A stretch of DNA of 64,000 nt from Coffea arabica (GCF_036785885.1 NC_092326.1:43725072-43789071); one strand, 5' to 3'. Shown: positions 37,717 through 50,873, counted from the first letter of the stretch. Notes: generated by a model from the letters alone, not told the origin. Numbers and translations: made by a program.

Positions 37717-38373
37717 TCACTCGAAACGCTCCACAATAAGACCAAACATTGGGTTTATGGAGGCAACCGTGGTAGCTAGCCTCAGAAAGCTGCGGTATTT
37801 TTTGCGCCGCACAGTGAGGACAAGGCTGTCAATAGCATCTCTGTCTTCAAACGTGATCTCTACAGCTGATGGATTCCAGCAAATGGTTGCGATGTGAAGG
37901 TTGTCCGCAATGGCAACGTTGCGTGTCATACTAGCGGGGTACCCCTGGTCAGCCAGAAACCTTGTTACAGACCAGTCTTCAAAGTTGGCGCCGAAGAGGA
38001 TCCAGACGTCGGTATGGAGCAGTGGTTTTAGACCCAGAAAATGTGCAACAAACTCCTCCTTGCCCGCAAACCATGCATTGTAGGTCATGATGTAAAACGC
38101 CTTCAGGTTCTGCATAAGGGGGAGCGGATGGCGGCGCCACTTGACCAGCGACCGGAATACTTCCTCGTTCGCAATGGGGTTGCGAACGGGGATGCAAGAC
38201 ACCAGCATCGACTGTGGAAATTCCGCTCCGGGAAACCTATCTAACCGAACCAGGGCTTCCTCAACTATCCACTTCACTCCAATGTGGTGAAGTGGTAACA
38301 CCTCATCTTGAAAGTAGCCGACCATGCCTCCGTTGTTGAGGACATGTATTTCAGGAAATCGTCCAAGTGCCAT
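37717..38373 (-). CDS. Orphan 218-aa protein in transposon block
   Basis: An uninterrupted single-exon frame from ATG at 38373 (MALGRFPEIHVLNNGG) to the stop at 37717. Composition is protein-like, with Trp and charged residues spread through it (WIVEEALVRLDRFPGAEF, WILFGANFEDWSVTRF). No signal peptide, membrane segment or known motif is evident. A longer protein with 5' exons cannot be excluded, although no good acceptor was seen near the ATG. The neighbours are a GRF-anchor gene and an inverted repeat array. I do not recognise the family. Confidence 0.6.
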   Translation of the reverse strand: MALGRFPEIHVLNNGGMVGYFQDEVLPLHHIGVKWIVEEALVRLDRFPGAEFPQSMLVSCIPVRNPIANEEVFRSLVKWRRHPLPLMQNLKAFYIMTYNAWFAGKEEFVAHFLGLKPLLHTDVWILFGANFEDWSVTRFLADQGYPASMTRNVAIADNLHIATICWNPSAVEITFEDRDAIDSLVLTVRRKKYRSFLRLATTVASINPMFGLIVERFE

Positions 38374-38809
38374 GAGTCAGTCTGGAAAAGGATTTTGGTA
38401 CGACGAGCCTGGTCGGTTCAGGGGTTACAAAATGCAGAACGAAGCTATTCTTTCGTCTAGTTACGTCTTACAGGTGGTAAACAACTGAAGCGGCCCCTTT
38501 ATAGCGAAGGCTGTTGTGCGAAACCAATGCGGAAGTGAATGGGCATGCAACGAAGAAGTTTAGTTTCGGGAAGCTCTTATAGGAGGAGATATGGATGACG
38601 GACTTGGATTTAAATGGAGGAGCTTGCAGTGCATGGACTGAGTGGTTAAGAGCAGTTTGACCCCTCTCAGGCATCCTTTTGCGGACCACGGTTAACCAAC
38701 CTAACTTGGGTTAGAGCCATAAAAAGTCACACCTGGCACTGCATCTAAATTTTTATTGGGGAAAATTAGAAGAACCAAATGGCATGCATATTTGTGAATT
38801 GCACTACTC

Positions 38810-39180
38810 CGCTGTAGAAGACCAGCTGTGGACGGGTTCGGCAGGAATATGAGAACAGAGTACCCATTTCCGTAGACAGACATTTTGTTCCTAATACAAT
38901 ATTAACAATGATTATTTCCAATAAAATACCAGCCTTTTATGTGTTTCCGGCATTACAACAACAGGCTACCCATTTTTCCCCCTTTTACCTGTGGGTCGAA
39001 TAACAATGCAACCATTTTCGAACAAATGACCAGCTGTTTACGGCATTCCTCCATTACAACCAATTACATACCCATTGTTCCATACACAACTTAATTTAAG
39101 AGATAAAACACAGATAATAGGTTTTCTAAATAAAACACCACCTATTCAGGGGTTAATCCTCCGTCATAAGATGACGGTAC
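38810..39180 (-). repeat. 108-bp-type repeat array, inverted (4 units)
   Basis: On the plus strand, accagc/accacc words fall at 38819, 38928, 39029 and 39137, spaced 109, 101 and 108 bp, each followed by diverged complements of the ggaaagccataaagagctgg core and acccattt. Orientation is opposite to the arrays at 26560, 31790, 42300 and 54285. Confidence 0.75.
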
Positions 39181-39690
39181 TCATACACCACCAAATTATG
39201 TATTCATACACCGACTGAATTAAAAACGGGGTAGATTGGGTTTTTTTCAAAATTTTTTTCCATTAATTAGTTTTTAATATAATTTTTGGATTTTCCCTTT
39301 ACAAATAGTAGTAATAGTTTAATGGTATGTGCACCTTGATTTTCCTTCATATTTTTGAACTATTCTAGACCATATTATTTTTCTTTTAAAGTATTCATTT
39401 GAATTCTAGGCCTGGGATTGTATTGAAAATGAAAATAATATTTTTACATCTTTTTATATTGTGCTACAGAATAATTAATAAAATATATATACATACGTAT
39501 ATATGTATACATATACAGAAAATTTAAAATAAGTGATGCCTAAACTATTCAAGATTTTCAGTTTTGATTATTAATCTTTTTCTTTAGATATAATGCTCAT
39601 TCAATTAATACAAACCTATACAGAAAATAAACCCGACAGTTATAAGATGACGGTACTCATACACCACCAAATTATGTATTTGAGTTATAA
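39165..39690 (+). repeat. Direct repeat pair of about 40 bp
   Basis: ataagatgacggtactcata plus caccaccaaattatgtatt occurs at about 39166 and again at about 39632. The intervening sequence is AT-rich and non-coding. Confidence 0.75.
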
Positions 39691-40234
39691 ATTATGTATT
39701 TCTTGGGTTTGCTCCATTGTAATCGGAGTACCCATTTTTAGGTATCAAAGCGAATCTACTTCAATTCACGTAAACAAAGACTGGCGCCAAGATTTTTAGC
39801 TCGGTTGGCGGGGTTAGTCCCGAAGATGACAAGACTGGCGGCAGACTGGCGCCAATCTTGCTTAAAGCACAAGAATTACAGACTCGTGGACGGATGCACG
39901 GATATGTGAGCGGTCATTTCATGGCTGGTGGCCCACATTTCATTTCGTTGCCGGTGGCCCACCTTCCACTATGAATTCCAATGTGAATTCCAATGTGAGA
40001 AGTAAAGCTACTAGATTTCGTCAAGCTTGTTGGGTTTCGTCAAGGAAATGTTAGAAAAAAAAAAGTAAAGCTACTACATTTCTTTCATGTCCTTGGACAA
40101 TAAGCACTGGTTGGAGGTATTTTACAATTGGTGATGTCCTTACTTGTTTTCTTCAAATGTTTTTTTTTGAATTTTAAAAAAAATTTGTATTTGGGATTAT
40201 TTCATAAACCATATCCTGGTCACTTTCCGTAAAG

Positions 40235-40580
40235 TATCACTTTTCCATAAAAGTCTAGCTCTTTATGGCTTTTCTCCATTATAAGAACATACTACTTATT
40301 TTTGCATAATTAAATTTATTTGTCAAATAAAATAAAAATAAATCCATTTTCTAATAAAAGACTAGCTCTTTTTGGCTTTCCTCCATTATAAGAATAGAGT
40401 ACCCATTTTCTCATAAATAAAAATATTTATCAAATAAAATCAAAATAAATCTATTTTTCAATAAAAGACCAACTTTTTATAGCTTTCCTCCATTATCAGA
40501 ATAGAGTACCCATTTTTTCATAAATAAATTTATTTATCTGATAAAATAAAAACATCAACTTTTATGACTTTCCTCTATTA
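40235..40580 (-). repeat. 108-bp-type repeat array, inverted (4 units)
   Basis: The plus strand carries agctctttatggcttttctc (40256), agctctttttggctttcctc (40364), aactttttatagctttcctc (40470) and a last unit near 40556, each followed by cattataagaatagagtacc-like sequence. This is the cleanest set for defining the unit. A lone plus-orientation unit lies at about 40902. Confidence 0.85.
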
Positions 40581-41262
40581 TAAGAATAAGACTAGAGTTC
40601 TGATTTTGAAGGCAAAAAGGAATTTGTTTATCGGATGAAATAAACATAAACTCATTAATGTCACTATTGAGATATAGCAAAATGCTGGCCCACCTCTCAA
40701 TGTGATTTTCAATGGGATAAGATTTGCACAGTACATATAGCAAATTGTCATAGCCCCTGTTCCTTCACATGTTACTATCAGACGGTAATTGTCATGGATT
40801 GCTTACAACTTATTCCCTCCAAACCTTTTCTTATAATGGAGTTTCTGATTTTATCCAAGTAATAAATTATTTCAGGGGAAAAAGGAAAAATAGAAAATTT
40901 ATGGAGGAAAGTCACAAAGACCTGGTGTTTTATTGAAAACCATCGACCCCTTACCAAAGACGATCAAATGCAGCTAAATGATGTTCTTGCAAGAAAGTTG
41001 CCGAAAGCAGCTTTGTGACTGAAGTTGCTAATTTTTTTTTCAACCATTTGTTTAGCAACATGTATCATCATTAATGTCAATATTCAAATATAGCAAAATT
41101 TGTATACCAAATAACAAACCAATTTGTCATTACAAATACAAAACGAGCAATAATATACTATCAACACTACAGATTATAAATCAAATGAAAATGACATTTT
41201 ACATTTCTCTGGTTACAAACTTTTAGTGAATATCAAATTTTGGTTCAAGACTATTAAAAGGA

Positions 41263-41300
41263 CCGGTTAGCTCAGCTGGGTGATGGTGTTTCATGTCTTC
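41263..41300 (+). other. Pol III A-box-like sequence
   Basis: ggttagctcagctgggtgat matches a tRNA A box well. No B box or cloverleaf follows within 100 bases, so it is not a tRNA gene. It may be the 5' remnant of a tRNA-derived SINE. Confidence 0.3.
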
Positions 41301-42299
41301 TCGAGGTCTACTAACAATAATGTCTTGTTCATTCCTCGAAGATGATGATTGACCACGTGATGGTGATGCTGCATCCCCTCAAGTTGAAGAAAGTGGGACT
41401 CTCATGATTGTTCAATATGCTGCTTTGTTTTCTCAGCTTATGCAGTCTCATATTTAGTTTAAATTAATGTGGGGATGGAGAATTTCATAAATCCTTGCTA
41501 TTATTTTAACCATCAATAAGTTATGACAAATGTAAAAAATTTTAGTTTGGAAAATTTTAGCTTATGCAGAGTTTATTTTTTAAAATGCCCATAAATGCAA
41601 TGACCATCATAAGTGTTATTTCAATGTACATATATTGGACCCAACTTCTTGAGCCCGCCATCACGAACCTCCCGTACAAGCTTATGCTTTGCAAAATAAC
41701 ACCTTGCTACCAAATCCCCTTCATATCTTGACTTATACTAGAAATTACAACAAAGACATGCAATCAGAATTAACGAAATCATAAGCAATCCAATAAAACA
41801 AGTTTATAAAATCTCCCAGGTCCCAATTCGCAGCATAGTTGCTGGAAAATTTGAAGCCTTGCGCTTCTCAGACGAACCAGAAGCAGCGGCCCCTTTAAGC
41901 TCTTTTTTACTTGAACTTGCACCCTTAGGTGAATTAGCTTGACAAAGCCTCATTTGGTTTAATCTGCAAATGGGAAGGACTTTTCCTCAGCCTCAATCCC
42001 AATGGACTCGGCTCGTCTAATGGGTTATACTGAGCCGGCGGTACCACCGGAAAGCCACCCACTTCCCCACTTCCCTGCTGCTACAGCCAAACCCCCCGTT
42101 AAAGTACATCAGAAATTCAACTTTCCAATCATACAGACAAGACCTCATCGAATAAAATTAGGAAAAAAAAACCCAAAATTCACGACTCTCCGTCCACCAA
42201 ATTTTTGGTGAGGTATTGTCCTTTTCCTTGCTATAAGCCTGTTAAGAGCGTCAAGCTTTCTATTTCTTCCTAAAGTTGTTGTCGCTAATACCCTTTTTT
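41300..42299. other. Gap, nothing recognised
   Basis: Only short ORFs such as 42002-42211, with no domain. One diverged stretch (41880-42000) is moderately GC-rich but not clearly coding. Confidence 0.4.
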
Positions 42300-42740
42300 G
42301 TTGTAGTGAAGGGAGAAAAATCATAAAAAACTGGTGTTTTATTGAAAAATATATTTAGTTTTTCATCCGATAAATAAATTTATTTATGAAAAAATGGATA
42401 CTCTGTTCTTATAATAGATGAAAACTATAAAGAACTTGTGTTTTATTGTAAAACATGTTCATTTTTATGTTATTCGATAAATAATATTTTTTTTTCAAAA
42501 ATGGGTACTATTTTCATATAATGGAGGAAAGTGATAAAGAACTGGTTTTTTATTGATAAAAGAGTTTATTTTTATTTTATGCGATAAACAAATTTGTTTA
42601 TGGTAAATAATATTTTTTTCCGATAAATAAATTTGGTTATGGTAAAATGGGTTCACGGTTCTTATAATAGAGGAAACGTATAAAGAGTTAGAATTTTTTT
42701 GAAAAATGGGTTTATTTTTATTCAAAAAAATCCACTTTAA
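42300..42740 (+). repeat. 108-bp-type repeat array (4 units)
   Basis: Units begin near 42303, 42413, 42520 and 42665, with (g/a)ctggtgttttattgaaaaa, atccgataaataaatttatt and tggatactctgttcttataa words. Spacing is about 108 bp, with one unit expanded. It is followed at 42806 by acctattccctccaaacccc, a phrase repeated elsewhere in the block. Confidence 0.85.
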
Positions 42741-42890
42741 ATACTTCGTTGTGACAACCAGGCTTATCCCCACATTTGTTTGAGTTTTGATTACAATGGA
42801 TATAACCTATTCCCTCCAAACCCCAAATTTTGAATTATAACATTCAACCAAAACATGCTCAAACTCTCAGGCTCGGTCATACAAGGACAA

Positions 42891-42925
42891 CTAATGTGAA
42901 TATCCGTGCTACGCACGGTACTTAC
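42891..42925 (-). mobile_element. Helitron-like 3' end, minus orientation
   Basis: On the minus strand the sequence is ccgtgcgtagcacgg (a 6-bp stem hairpin) followed by atattcacattag and then T. Helitron 3' ends have a short hairpin 10-12 bases before CTRR, inserted before T. Here the last four are TTAG, one off. No matching 5' end was found. Confidence 0.3.
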
Positions 42926-43599
42926 ATTATTAAAATAAATTAAAAAATTATACCATTTTAATTTGAAAAAAGTTAAAAAACTTCACCAACATAATTAAAA
43001 TTTAAGATTTGTCTAACAATAGTTCAAAATATGACAAAAACTGTAAATCATTCAAGAATTGTGTTTTTGCAAAACATGGATCTTAAAATAATAATAATAA
43101 TTTATATTAGAAAATGAATGATAAATGGATAGAAATAAATGTAATTGCATGTTTTTTTTAAATATATTAGAAAATTGCATGATAAATAGGATTTGTAGGG
43201 CCGGTTACATGATTAGTTAAGAGATAAATATTTTTTAATTAAAAAAAATGCAAAATTCTATTCAAATAACATTCAGACTTTTGATAATTTTTGAAGCTCC
43301 TTATCCAAAACCCCCTCAGCAATACATTTAGATATAGATACTAAACGATAGTTATGATAGCGAAATAGTTTTTACCTGATATAACACGTTGTTGCACTTT
43401 TAGCGATCATTTGATTTATTGTTGAACATATTCGCCTAAATAAAATAACACCTAAAATTATGGAAGTAAGTTTCCTATCTAAAATAGTAAGTTAAGTGTA
43501 ATAGATTAGTAACTTTTATACCTCAAAAGGTAAATTGGAATAAATAATAAACTTAATTTTTAAATAAATAGATTACTACTTGATATCCCAAACTTATAT

Positions 43600-43947
43600 T
43601 TAAAAGAATAAGTTTAGTTCAAATAACAGTAAGTTTTTATACATAAATACTAATTCTTACTAATAACATGGCAATAAAAATGATTAAGGATCAAAATTTA
43701 CCATTTTTTGGAATGCATGTACAATTTATACATTAAAACCTTATCTCAAAGTAGTATTACGAAGTTTATTTCAAATAATGATAACATGTTTTTATTAATG
43801 ATTAAAACTTAGTACCTTAGTTAGTAAGCACTCATAATATACCTTAGTAAATTTAATTCAAGTAGTAGTAAGTTTTTATACATAAATAGTAATTATTACT
43901 GATAACATGGCAAATTTGATTAATAATCAAGATTTTGTACCACAAAA
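43600..43947 (+). repeat. Direct repeat pair, period about 235 bp
   Basis: agtaagtttttatacataaa, followed by ta(c/g)taatt(c/a)ttact and ataacatggcaa, occurs at about 43629 and 43868. AT-rich and non-coding. Confidence 0.65.
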
Positions 43948-46032
43948 TCTACCTATTATATAAGAACATAGTGGAGTTACTATACCAACTCCAATGATTG
44001 CCAAGTGGAGCTCTTTTTCTTTGACACGTGTTCCATTCTTTTTCTTTTCTTCATTTTCCTTAGTTTTTTCTTTTGTTCGCTTTATTTCCTTTTTCTTTTT
44101 TGATTGCAGATAAAGGTAATTAAACAAAGCCTCACGTGAACTACATGTTTCTTATATACTTTCTACTTTGTACTCCGTTTTTTCCCCTATCATCCTAATC
44201 ATTTGAACTTGTTTTTTCTCTATTGTATTAGTTCATGCACTTTCTTTCATTTTCCCCCATACATAACTAAATGAATGAGTTCATTTAAGGAGGTCAAGAA
44301 TGGGTTTGAAATTTCCTTTCGTCCGTAGTCCAAAAATTATGATTTATAATCTTCTACGTTTAATGTCTCTTTTTGGTATATACTATTTCATATTTTTTTG
44401 TCATTTTTCCGTCTTGATCAGCAACCTTGGCTTATTGGTTTTGTCACCTATTTCTTCTTCATCTAACTTTCTTTTCTGCCCAAAAGACGTATGTGATGCT
44501 GTGAATATTTTGCCCAAATCTAAAGAAACTTTTTTTTAGTTTTTCATTTTTTATTGATGGCCACACTACTTTTTCATATTTTTATTTTTGGAAAAAGTAA
44601 ACTAAGGTTCACAACAGGACGAGTGGTGATTACATGAAAAATTTTTACGCTAACAATGAAAGAATTGTTAGAGGTATCAAAAAGAGTGATTTGGGCAGAT
44701 TCATTCTATTTCTATTTTTTTAATTTAATTGTTATTTGATAATAGGGTGATAGTACTACAATAGAGGAGAAAAAATTCTAATACATGAAAATCCAAGGTA
44801 AACGATAATCACGAAGAAAAAAAGTATGCTTATTAAATTATAAATTAACCCAATCTCTTAATTGATGGATAGATAATTATATTTTAATTTATATAAAGTT
44901 TATCAATTGTGAAAAATGCTTACAAACTGGGGTTACTGTGGATGACGTGTAAAATATTTGTTGGGGCTAGCAATTTAGAATGTGAAAATAATATTTTATA
45001 TGTCTTCATTCAACATTTTGAATTACTAGCTTGTATCCATGATAGGTAGTTTATTTTCATGGTGTTAATATTAGCAAATGATAGCTTGGAAATAAAAAAA
45101 GTGCAAAATTAGACTTCAGAATCTTTAACTTATGTATTTGGTTCTATATGACTTACTCTTATCCTTTTTTATTGCCCATAATGATAGATAATGTAATTAG
45201 AGTTTGAGATGATTGTTAGGCAACTTCAAATGGACATGTCATTACTATTTGGCTAAAGAAGTTAATAATATTTTGTTGATTTGACTAGCTAAAACAGTTG
45301 CAGTTTTCAAAGGAATGCATTTGGTGGTGGAAGTTAGTATTGAGGCTTTTAGCTTAGAGTGTCACTATACAAAATATTATTAGAAAATTCTATTTTCATT
45401 AAGAAGACATAATTGCAATCAAACAAATTGTTGAATTTGAATTTGCATATGTAGACTTACAAATATGGCAATTCATGTTTTTATTTAAACTTGCTATACA
45501 TATTCTATAACTATTTGGTTAGATACTGTTTTCATCTATTTGTAATGCTATTAGACATGATTTAAATGGATAGATTAACTCGCTATTTCTCTCAAAAAAG
45601 AAAGAAAAATATGCAAGTTTGTATTTTTTTCATTGATGTTGAAGCTGGTCACAGGTTTTTGTGCCTTTCTATATTTTTTCTAATTATTAAAATTTCTGAA
45701 ACATTATGACAACTGTTTATTTAATTACAATTAAAACTATGCTGCTCTTAAACCGATCATGCACTCATAATGGATTTCCTTTGTTTTCTTTTTTGGTATC
45801 ATTACGTACACATAATGTTGGTTACAAATCCTTTTTCCAAATCACAATAAATTGGGGTTAACTTTATATATGAAATAAGGGGGAGTTCTTTTCACAGCAA
45901 ATTTTAATTGTTTTTATACTTAATATTTTTCCTATATTTCTATTCATTGTGCACTAAAACTGCAGGTGGTATGTATTTAACTAATGTTCTAGAGGGCCGT
46001 GCCTGTGCATTGCACAGCCCGTGTCAATATAG
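43948..46032 (+). mobile_element. Candidate non-autonomous Helitron
   Basis: The left end reads A|tctacctattatataagaa, similar to the TC-starting 5' ends of plant Helitrons. The right end has a hairpin (ctgtgcattgcacag, widened by ggc/gcc) followed by ccgtgtcaatatag and then T. The final tetranucleotide is ATAG rather than CTRR. No Rep/helicase coding sequence, and the interior is AT-rich. Size would be about 2.1 kb. The call rests only on the ends. Confidence 0.35.
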
Positions 46033-46585
46033 TGTCATTGCAGTTCTGGCAACCCGTATTCGTTTATCGTCCGGACCATCCATTACGGGTGCTTTTCAAT
46101 TTTAGCTGTTAATGTCTTGGGGTTGCGGTTTCTGTTTATAAATTCAAATTATTTCATGGCAATCTGATCCAAATTTCCCCCTCGCTATAATGAAACGTTC
46201 GGAGACATTTCATTGCTTACGACGCGCAGGTTGCCCACAATACTGTTTCCTTAGTCGTCCAAGTAAAACTGACAAGGGTATGTATGTCAAGGCCGATGAA
46301 ATCATGCATAGCACACGCGCCGACAGTCACTGTAACGCATTTTTCCCAATTTGCAACCCTAATTACCAGGTACAAGCCCATTGCACGCCCAACCTGCCGA
46401 CAGCCGTCCAAAATGTCTAACAATTCACATTTCTCGCGAAGAAAGACGCCTACGCACCTACAAGGCCGCAACACTTAACGGCAAAGCTGTTCATAATCGC
46501 GGGTGGGGCGACAGGGATTTTGTGATAACTAGAGCTGCGCCATCACAATATTCGGAATAAAATCCAACTCCAAAAAAGCCGTGCG

Positions 46586-48736
46586 ATGGGCAGGCTCTAT
46601 CGGTACCGGCCACCGCCTGATGAAGAACACTCGCAAGAACTGCTGGTTGATCGGAAAACCCACATATCACACATTTTCCTTGCACAGGGGGTACATGTTG
46701 CAGAATCAATGTCGACAATTACTTGTGCTTATTTTGCCCTAAGCCCTCATTTGGTTTATACTTATATATAACTGCCTGAATTGGTTCTACATTAATGCAC
46801 AGGAAGTCTATTCAATTTATCCTAGAGGGTCGTCAGTCGAAGTTATGGAGTGGTGGAAGAGGCTGCCTCGTAAGGTGGCCGCGAAAGTTGTTACTGCTGG
46901 GTTTGGGGATTTTCTGAGCCACTTGCCCGTGGCCGATAGAGATAGGAAGATGCCTGTCGCACTTGCGGAGCGATGGTGGGACTCAACAAACTCGTTCCAC
47001 TTGCCTTTCGGAGAGATGACACTGACACCCTTGGACTTCACCTGTATAACCGGTGTTGCAGTGGGCGGTTGCCCATTCCGTGGGATTACAATGTTAGAGA
47101 AAATGCCAATTACATCAACGAGCAATTGGGTTGGGTGCCAGCTTTTGCTTCTGCCGGTGCCATCAGAGTTACCGATATATTGTCATTCTACAAACACAAG
47201 GCCATTGACGAGAACGACGACGTCCAGCTGGCACATCTAACTAGAGCTTTCTTTCTCTACATGCTTGGCCGCACTTTACTTAGCAACACGGCCGAAACAA
47301 TTCACCTGTGCTGTCTGCCTGACCTGGAGGACGTAGATCGTATAGGGGATTATAACTGGAGAGGGGCGGGGATGGCAACCTTGTACAGATTTATGTCCGT
47401 CGTCTCCCGACGCCGGACGAAAAGCCTTGGCGGCTACAGCTTCGTTTGGGAGGTAAGTCCACAATTGCCTTCGCTCTGTGTCAATTCGACATTACCCTGT
47501 TCCGTTAAATAAACTTTTCAGGCAGTTAGTGTTCATCTCCAACGCTGCATATAATTTGTACAACCACGTGTAGGTGTGGGCTTATGAAATTCTTCAGTTA
47601 AGTTCGTATAAACTGAAACAGGACGAGAGGGACGTATTGCCCAGAATGTGGCGATGGCGCTCGTGTAATAGAGCCAGCCGACAATCACCGTCTACGGTGG
47701 AACATTTTCACCGTGCAATTGACACCATTAACCCGGACAACGTTTGTTCTCGTACTTACGACATCTTACATTTTCTACCGCCTACGTGTTAACAGTTGTT
47801 ATGAATTTGTTCGGCCTGTTCAACAAACCAATGTTACATCGCTTCTTAATTGTGTGTCATAGGTCAACTGGCTACCCTTCCCTGCAATGGCATTGCCTAG
47901 TCGGTATCTCAAATCCAAGGAACTAACTGCAACGAGATTGCTTTTGGATGGCCCCATGGGACGATTTTACTACCTGGGCGAGAGGGTTATTAGGCAGGTG
48001 TATGCAGGTGTATGTGCAAAGCAACCTCCCGATCGGCCATCAGATATGTACAGCGCTGATACAATTTCGGGAAACACGCTACATGATGTGCTTCATGGAC
48101 TGTCCATTGCAAGCCTATACCCACATCCCCCTCCATATGCTACGTATGACGAGTTTGTGCGCAGCAGACTAATGAAACCAATGACTTGCTCCACGTTGCC
48201 ACCCAGTGGGAAGGAGTGCGTAATTCATATATGTGACCAGTTGTCACTAAGTGAGGCTACAACACCGTCACTGAAACATCCAATTAATTACCCTCCCTGG
48301 TCTGTGTTGTGCATACAAACTGATGGATCACTGCAGCAGGAGGGCATTCACAGAGTTGGTGGCGATGTAATAGGGTTGCCTCTTCCATGTGCTGTTGGTG
48401 ATGTGGTATGGCATTCTTCGCCCTGTACTTCACTCGGCATTTAATTTTAGCAATTTGTGTAAAATTAATACAGCCATCTGTGTTGTTTCCGCTTAGGTGC
48501 CTAGACACTGGTACGATGACCTGCTTGTTCAGTGCATGGGCGTCAGAAAGAAAGTTTTAGAAAAAAGTGCAGAAATATTTCGTTTGGCATCCAATGTGTC
48601 GGACAACTCACAAGTGGTGGACCAAAGGCTACATCAAATACAGGTAATTTTGGAAAGTGCATTGAAGCTCCAAAAGGGGGGCAGGGAAACGCTGCCTTCG
48701 CGGTGGAATTGGTGGCTGGGAATCCTGTCTTTCTAA
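46586..48736 (+). pseudogene. Plant mobile domain (PMD) protein, frameshifted
   Basis: Resembles the aminotransferase-like plant mobile domain of MAIN/MAIL proteins and MULE-linked transposon proteins. Exons: 46586-46690 (less sure), 46803-47452, 47574-47741, 47863-48405 and 48497-48736. Diagnostic phrases in order: LAERWWDSTNSFHLPFGEMT, LGWVPAFAS, RAFFLYMLGRTLLSNT, VHLxxLPDLED-like (IHLCCLPDLEDVDRIGDYNW), VWAYEIL, VNWLPFPAM. The second exon is 650 nt, and the frame must change by one base between about 47062 and 47090 (after TGVAVGG, before PIPWDYNV), which breaks the protein. The other joins are in phase. It is probably a transposon copy rather than a working host MAIL gene. Confidence 0.75.
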
Positions 48737-50873
48737 GCGTCCGAACACAAGTGTCGGGACGGAGAAATTTACGGAAGACCTTGGTAGAGCCAAAGCTCAC
48801 GAATGTCAGGGAATTCATAATGCCAAAAACTGGGCACCCATGACCCATAACCGCAAACAAGGTTGTGTAGCCGGAGGAATGAGCATGCAAACTAGTTGGG
48901 AGTCCCCAGCAACAAAGCCGAGCTGTGAGCAATCGCCACGTCTGTTGTCTAGTTCTAATACAATTTAAAATTTGAACACCCAACACGGAAAATGTTAACA
49001 GTTCACAGATAATTGGTAACGTTGAACTTGTTTCTCTAAATTTGTACCGTTTCACTGCTTGGATACAAAATTTGTTACCGTCAATTTCCCACAACTAATT
49101 TATAGTTCTCTTCTTATTTTTCATCTGTCCAACATTGTTCTTCACCTGCAATTGAAGTTTGCAGTGAAATTAAATATTTACAACAAAACAATTTAAATGC
49201 TAGTTGTTGTTATTATAAATCTATCATACTTACTGCATTACATTTTTCGGACTTATTTATATCATGACAGAAAAGCCTTTTGTATGAATGCAACTCCAAC
49301 ATTATATCATGAGTTCAAGTTTCCACACAGTTGTACAGTAATTAGTGTGTTCCAGCTTCCACACAGTTGTACAGTAATTCGTGTGAGGGAGGCTGACGAA
49401 GCATTGCTACCTAAGTGGATTGTTCCAACAGGGTATACCAATTTTTGTTTAACTATGTCACCAAAAAAGCATCAGAGGTATCAAAGTTGTTCGGATGGAG
49501 TGTCAGTAAACATGTGGAATTTTTTCTACATGTTAATAGCAATTTAGATTACGGACATGACGCGGACATTGCATAATTGTTATAATAAGAAATTCATTAA
49601 TCGTGTGCCAACAAGTTACGTAAAATAGTAAACTCCAATGGAAATGTACAAATGATGTAAAAAATATTAATCGTAACTGATAGTTATTGGCTAATTAAAT
49701 AAGTTAGTACAAATGTATTCTTAAACTTATTCGAACTAATTAATAATTTCTATTAGTAGATATGTATAATTATTAGTATAATTCATAATATTAATTATAT
49801 TGCATAAATTAATATACATATATAATACATATATAATACCATTGTCATTGGTGCACTGAAGAGACGCATAAGCATTGTGAGCAATGAAAATAGATGGGGA
49901 GAAACAAAAGTTACTGTTCCTACACCAGAATGGAACGATGGGCAAAACAAAAGGCGTTGGGCCTTACGGTCATTGGTTAGGATAGCAAGGAGACGAACAA
50001 ACAGCCCATATCGTAAAAGCAGTTTATAGCACCAGCGTAAGGCACCAGTTTACAAAACCTGGGCAACTAAACATGATTCCCAAGTAGCCACTTCGGAAAA
50101 CGTCTATCCCACGAAGAGATTTTGCGCAACATACGCTTCCACTTAATTTCCTATTTACAAAAAAGGACCGTAATACACAATTTGTCAACTACTTACTCTC
50201 TCCTATTAACCAACTGCAGCAGCACTATTTGCTATAACAGTGCTTACGACGCAACCATGACAGTGATGCATCTTGTGATCCTTCTGTGCATGACGCCTTT
50301 GATGGAACTACAGTGACTTACCCATCTAGACCTAGCTAGCAACCTTCAATACTCTTGCACCTCTACTCCACCAAAACCTGCCTTATTTATTGCGTAACTG
50401 CAAACCGAACCATCACAACAGTTGTGCCTCATCTTTCTCCTGGAATTCTTTGTTGGTCACCTGTGTCCCTTCCACCGCTACCGCATGCTTGTGGTGCAAA
50501 TGCTTGTCCTCTCCATTCGCCTCAGTCGCTCCACCCCGTACCAATTTCAAATGATTTTTCCTGCGATTCATCCAAACAATTTTCCATATGATCATCATCA
50601 ACTGCTGTGTTGTGCGAATTCTTTTTGTATGGGCATGTTCATTGGTTGTGGCATGCCTGCAATCTTCAACCCATATATCACATGTCAAATCATTTGTGAC
50701 TGCAAGTAACCACGTCAACTAAGCACATTGCTAACATTACACCACTTCTACTTTCTTGCACTGCCAATAACTTTGTATACTTTGTATGCACTTTCAATTA
50801 TGTGTTTATTTGCTACTGTTCAAAAATACCCACATAATAATTATTACCTTCACTGTCCACTTCATGTATTTTA
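48737..50873. other. Gap between PMD and FAR1-like genes
   Basis: Contains a 36-bp-period tandem pair at 49321-49385 (ttccacacagttgtacagta twice) and AT-rich sequence at 49560-49840. No ORF shows a domain. It holds the 3' sides of two convergent genes. Confidence 0.5.

Noticed and set aside
41263-41300. tRNA gene suggested by an A box
   Set aside because: No B box, anticodon arm or acceptor pairing follows.
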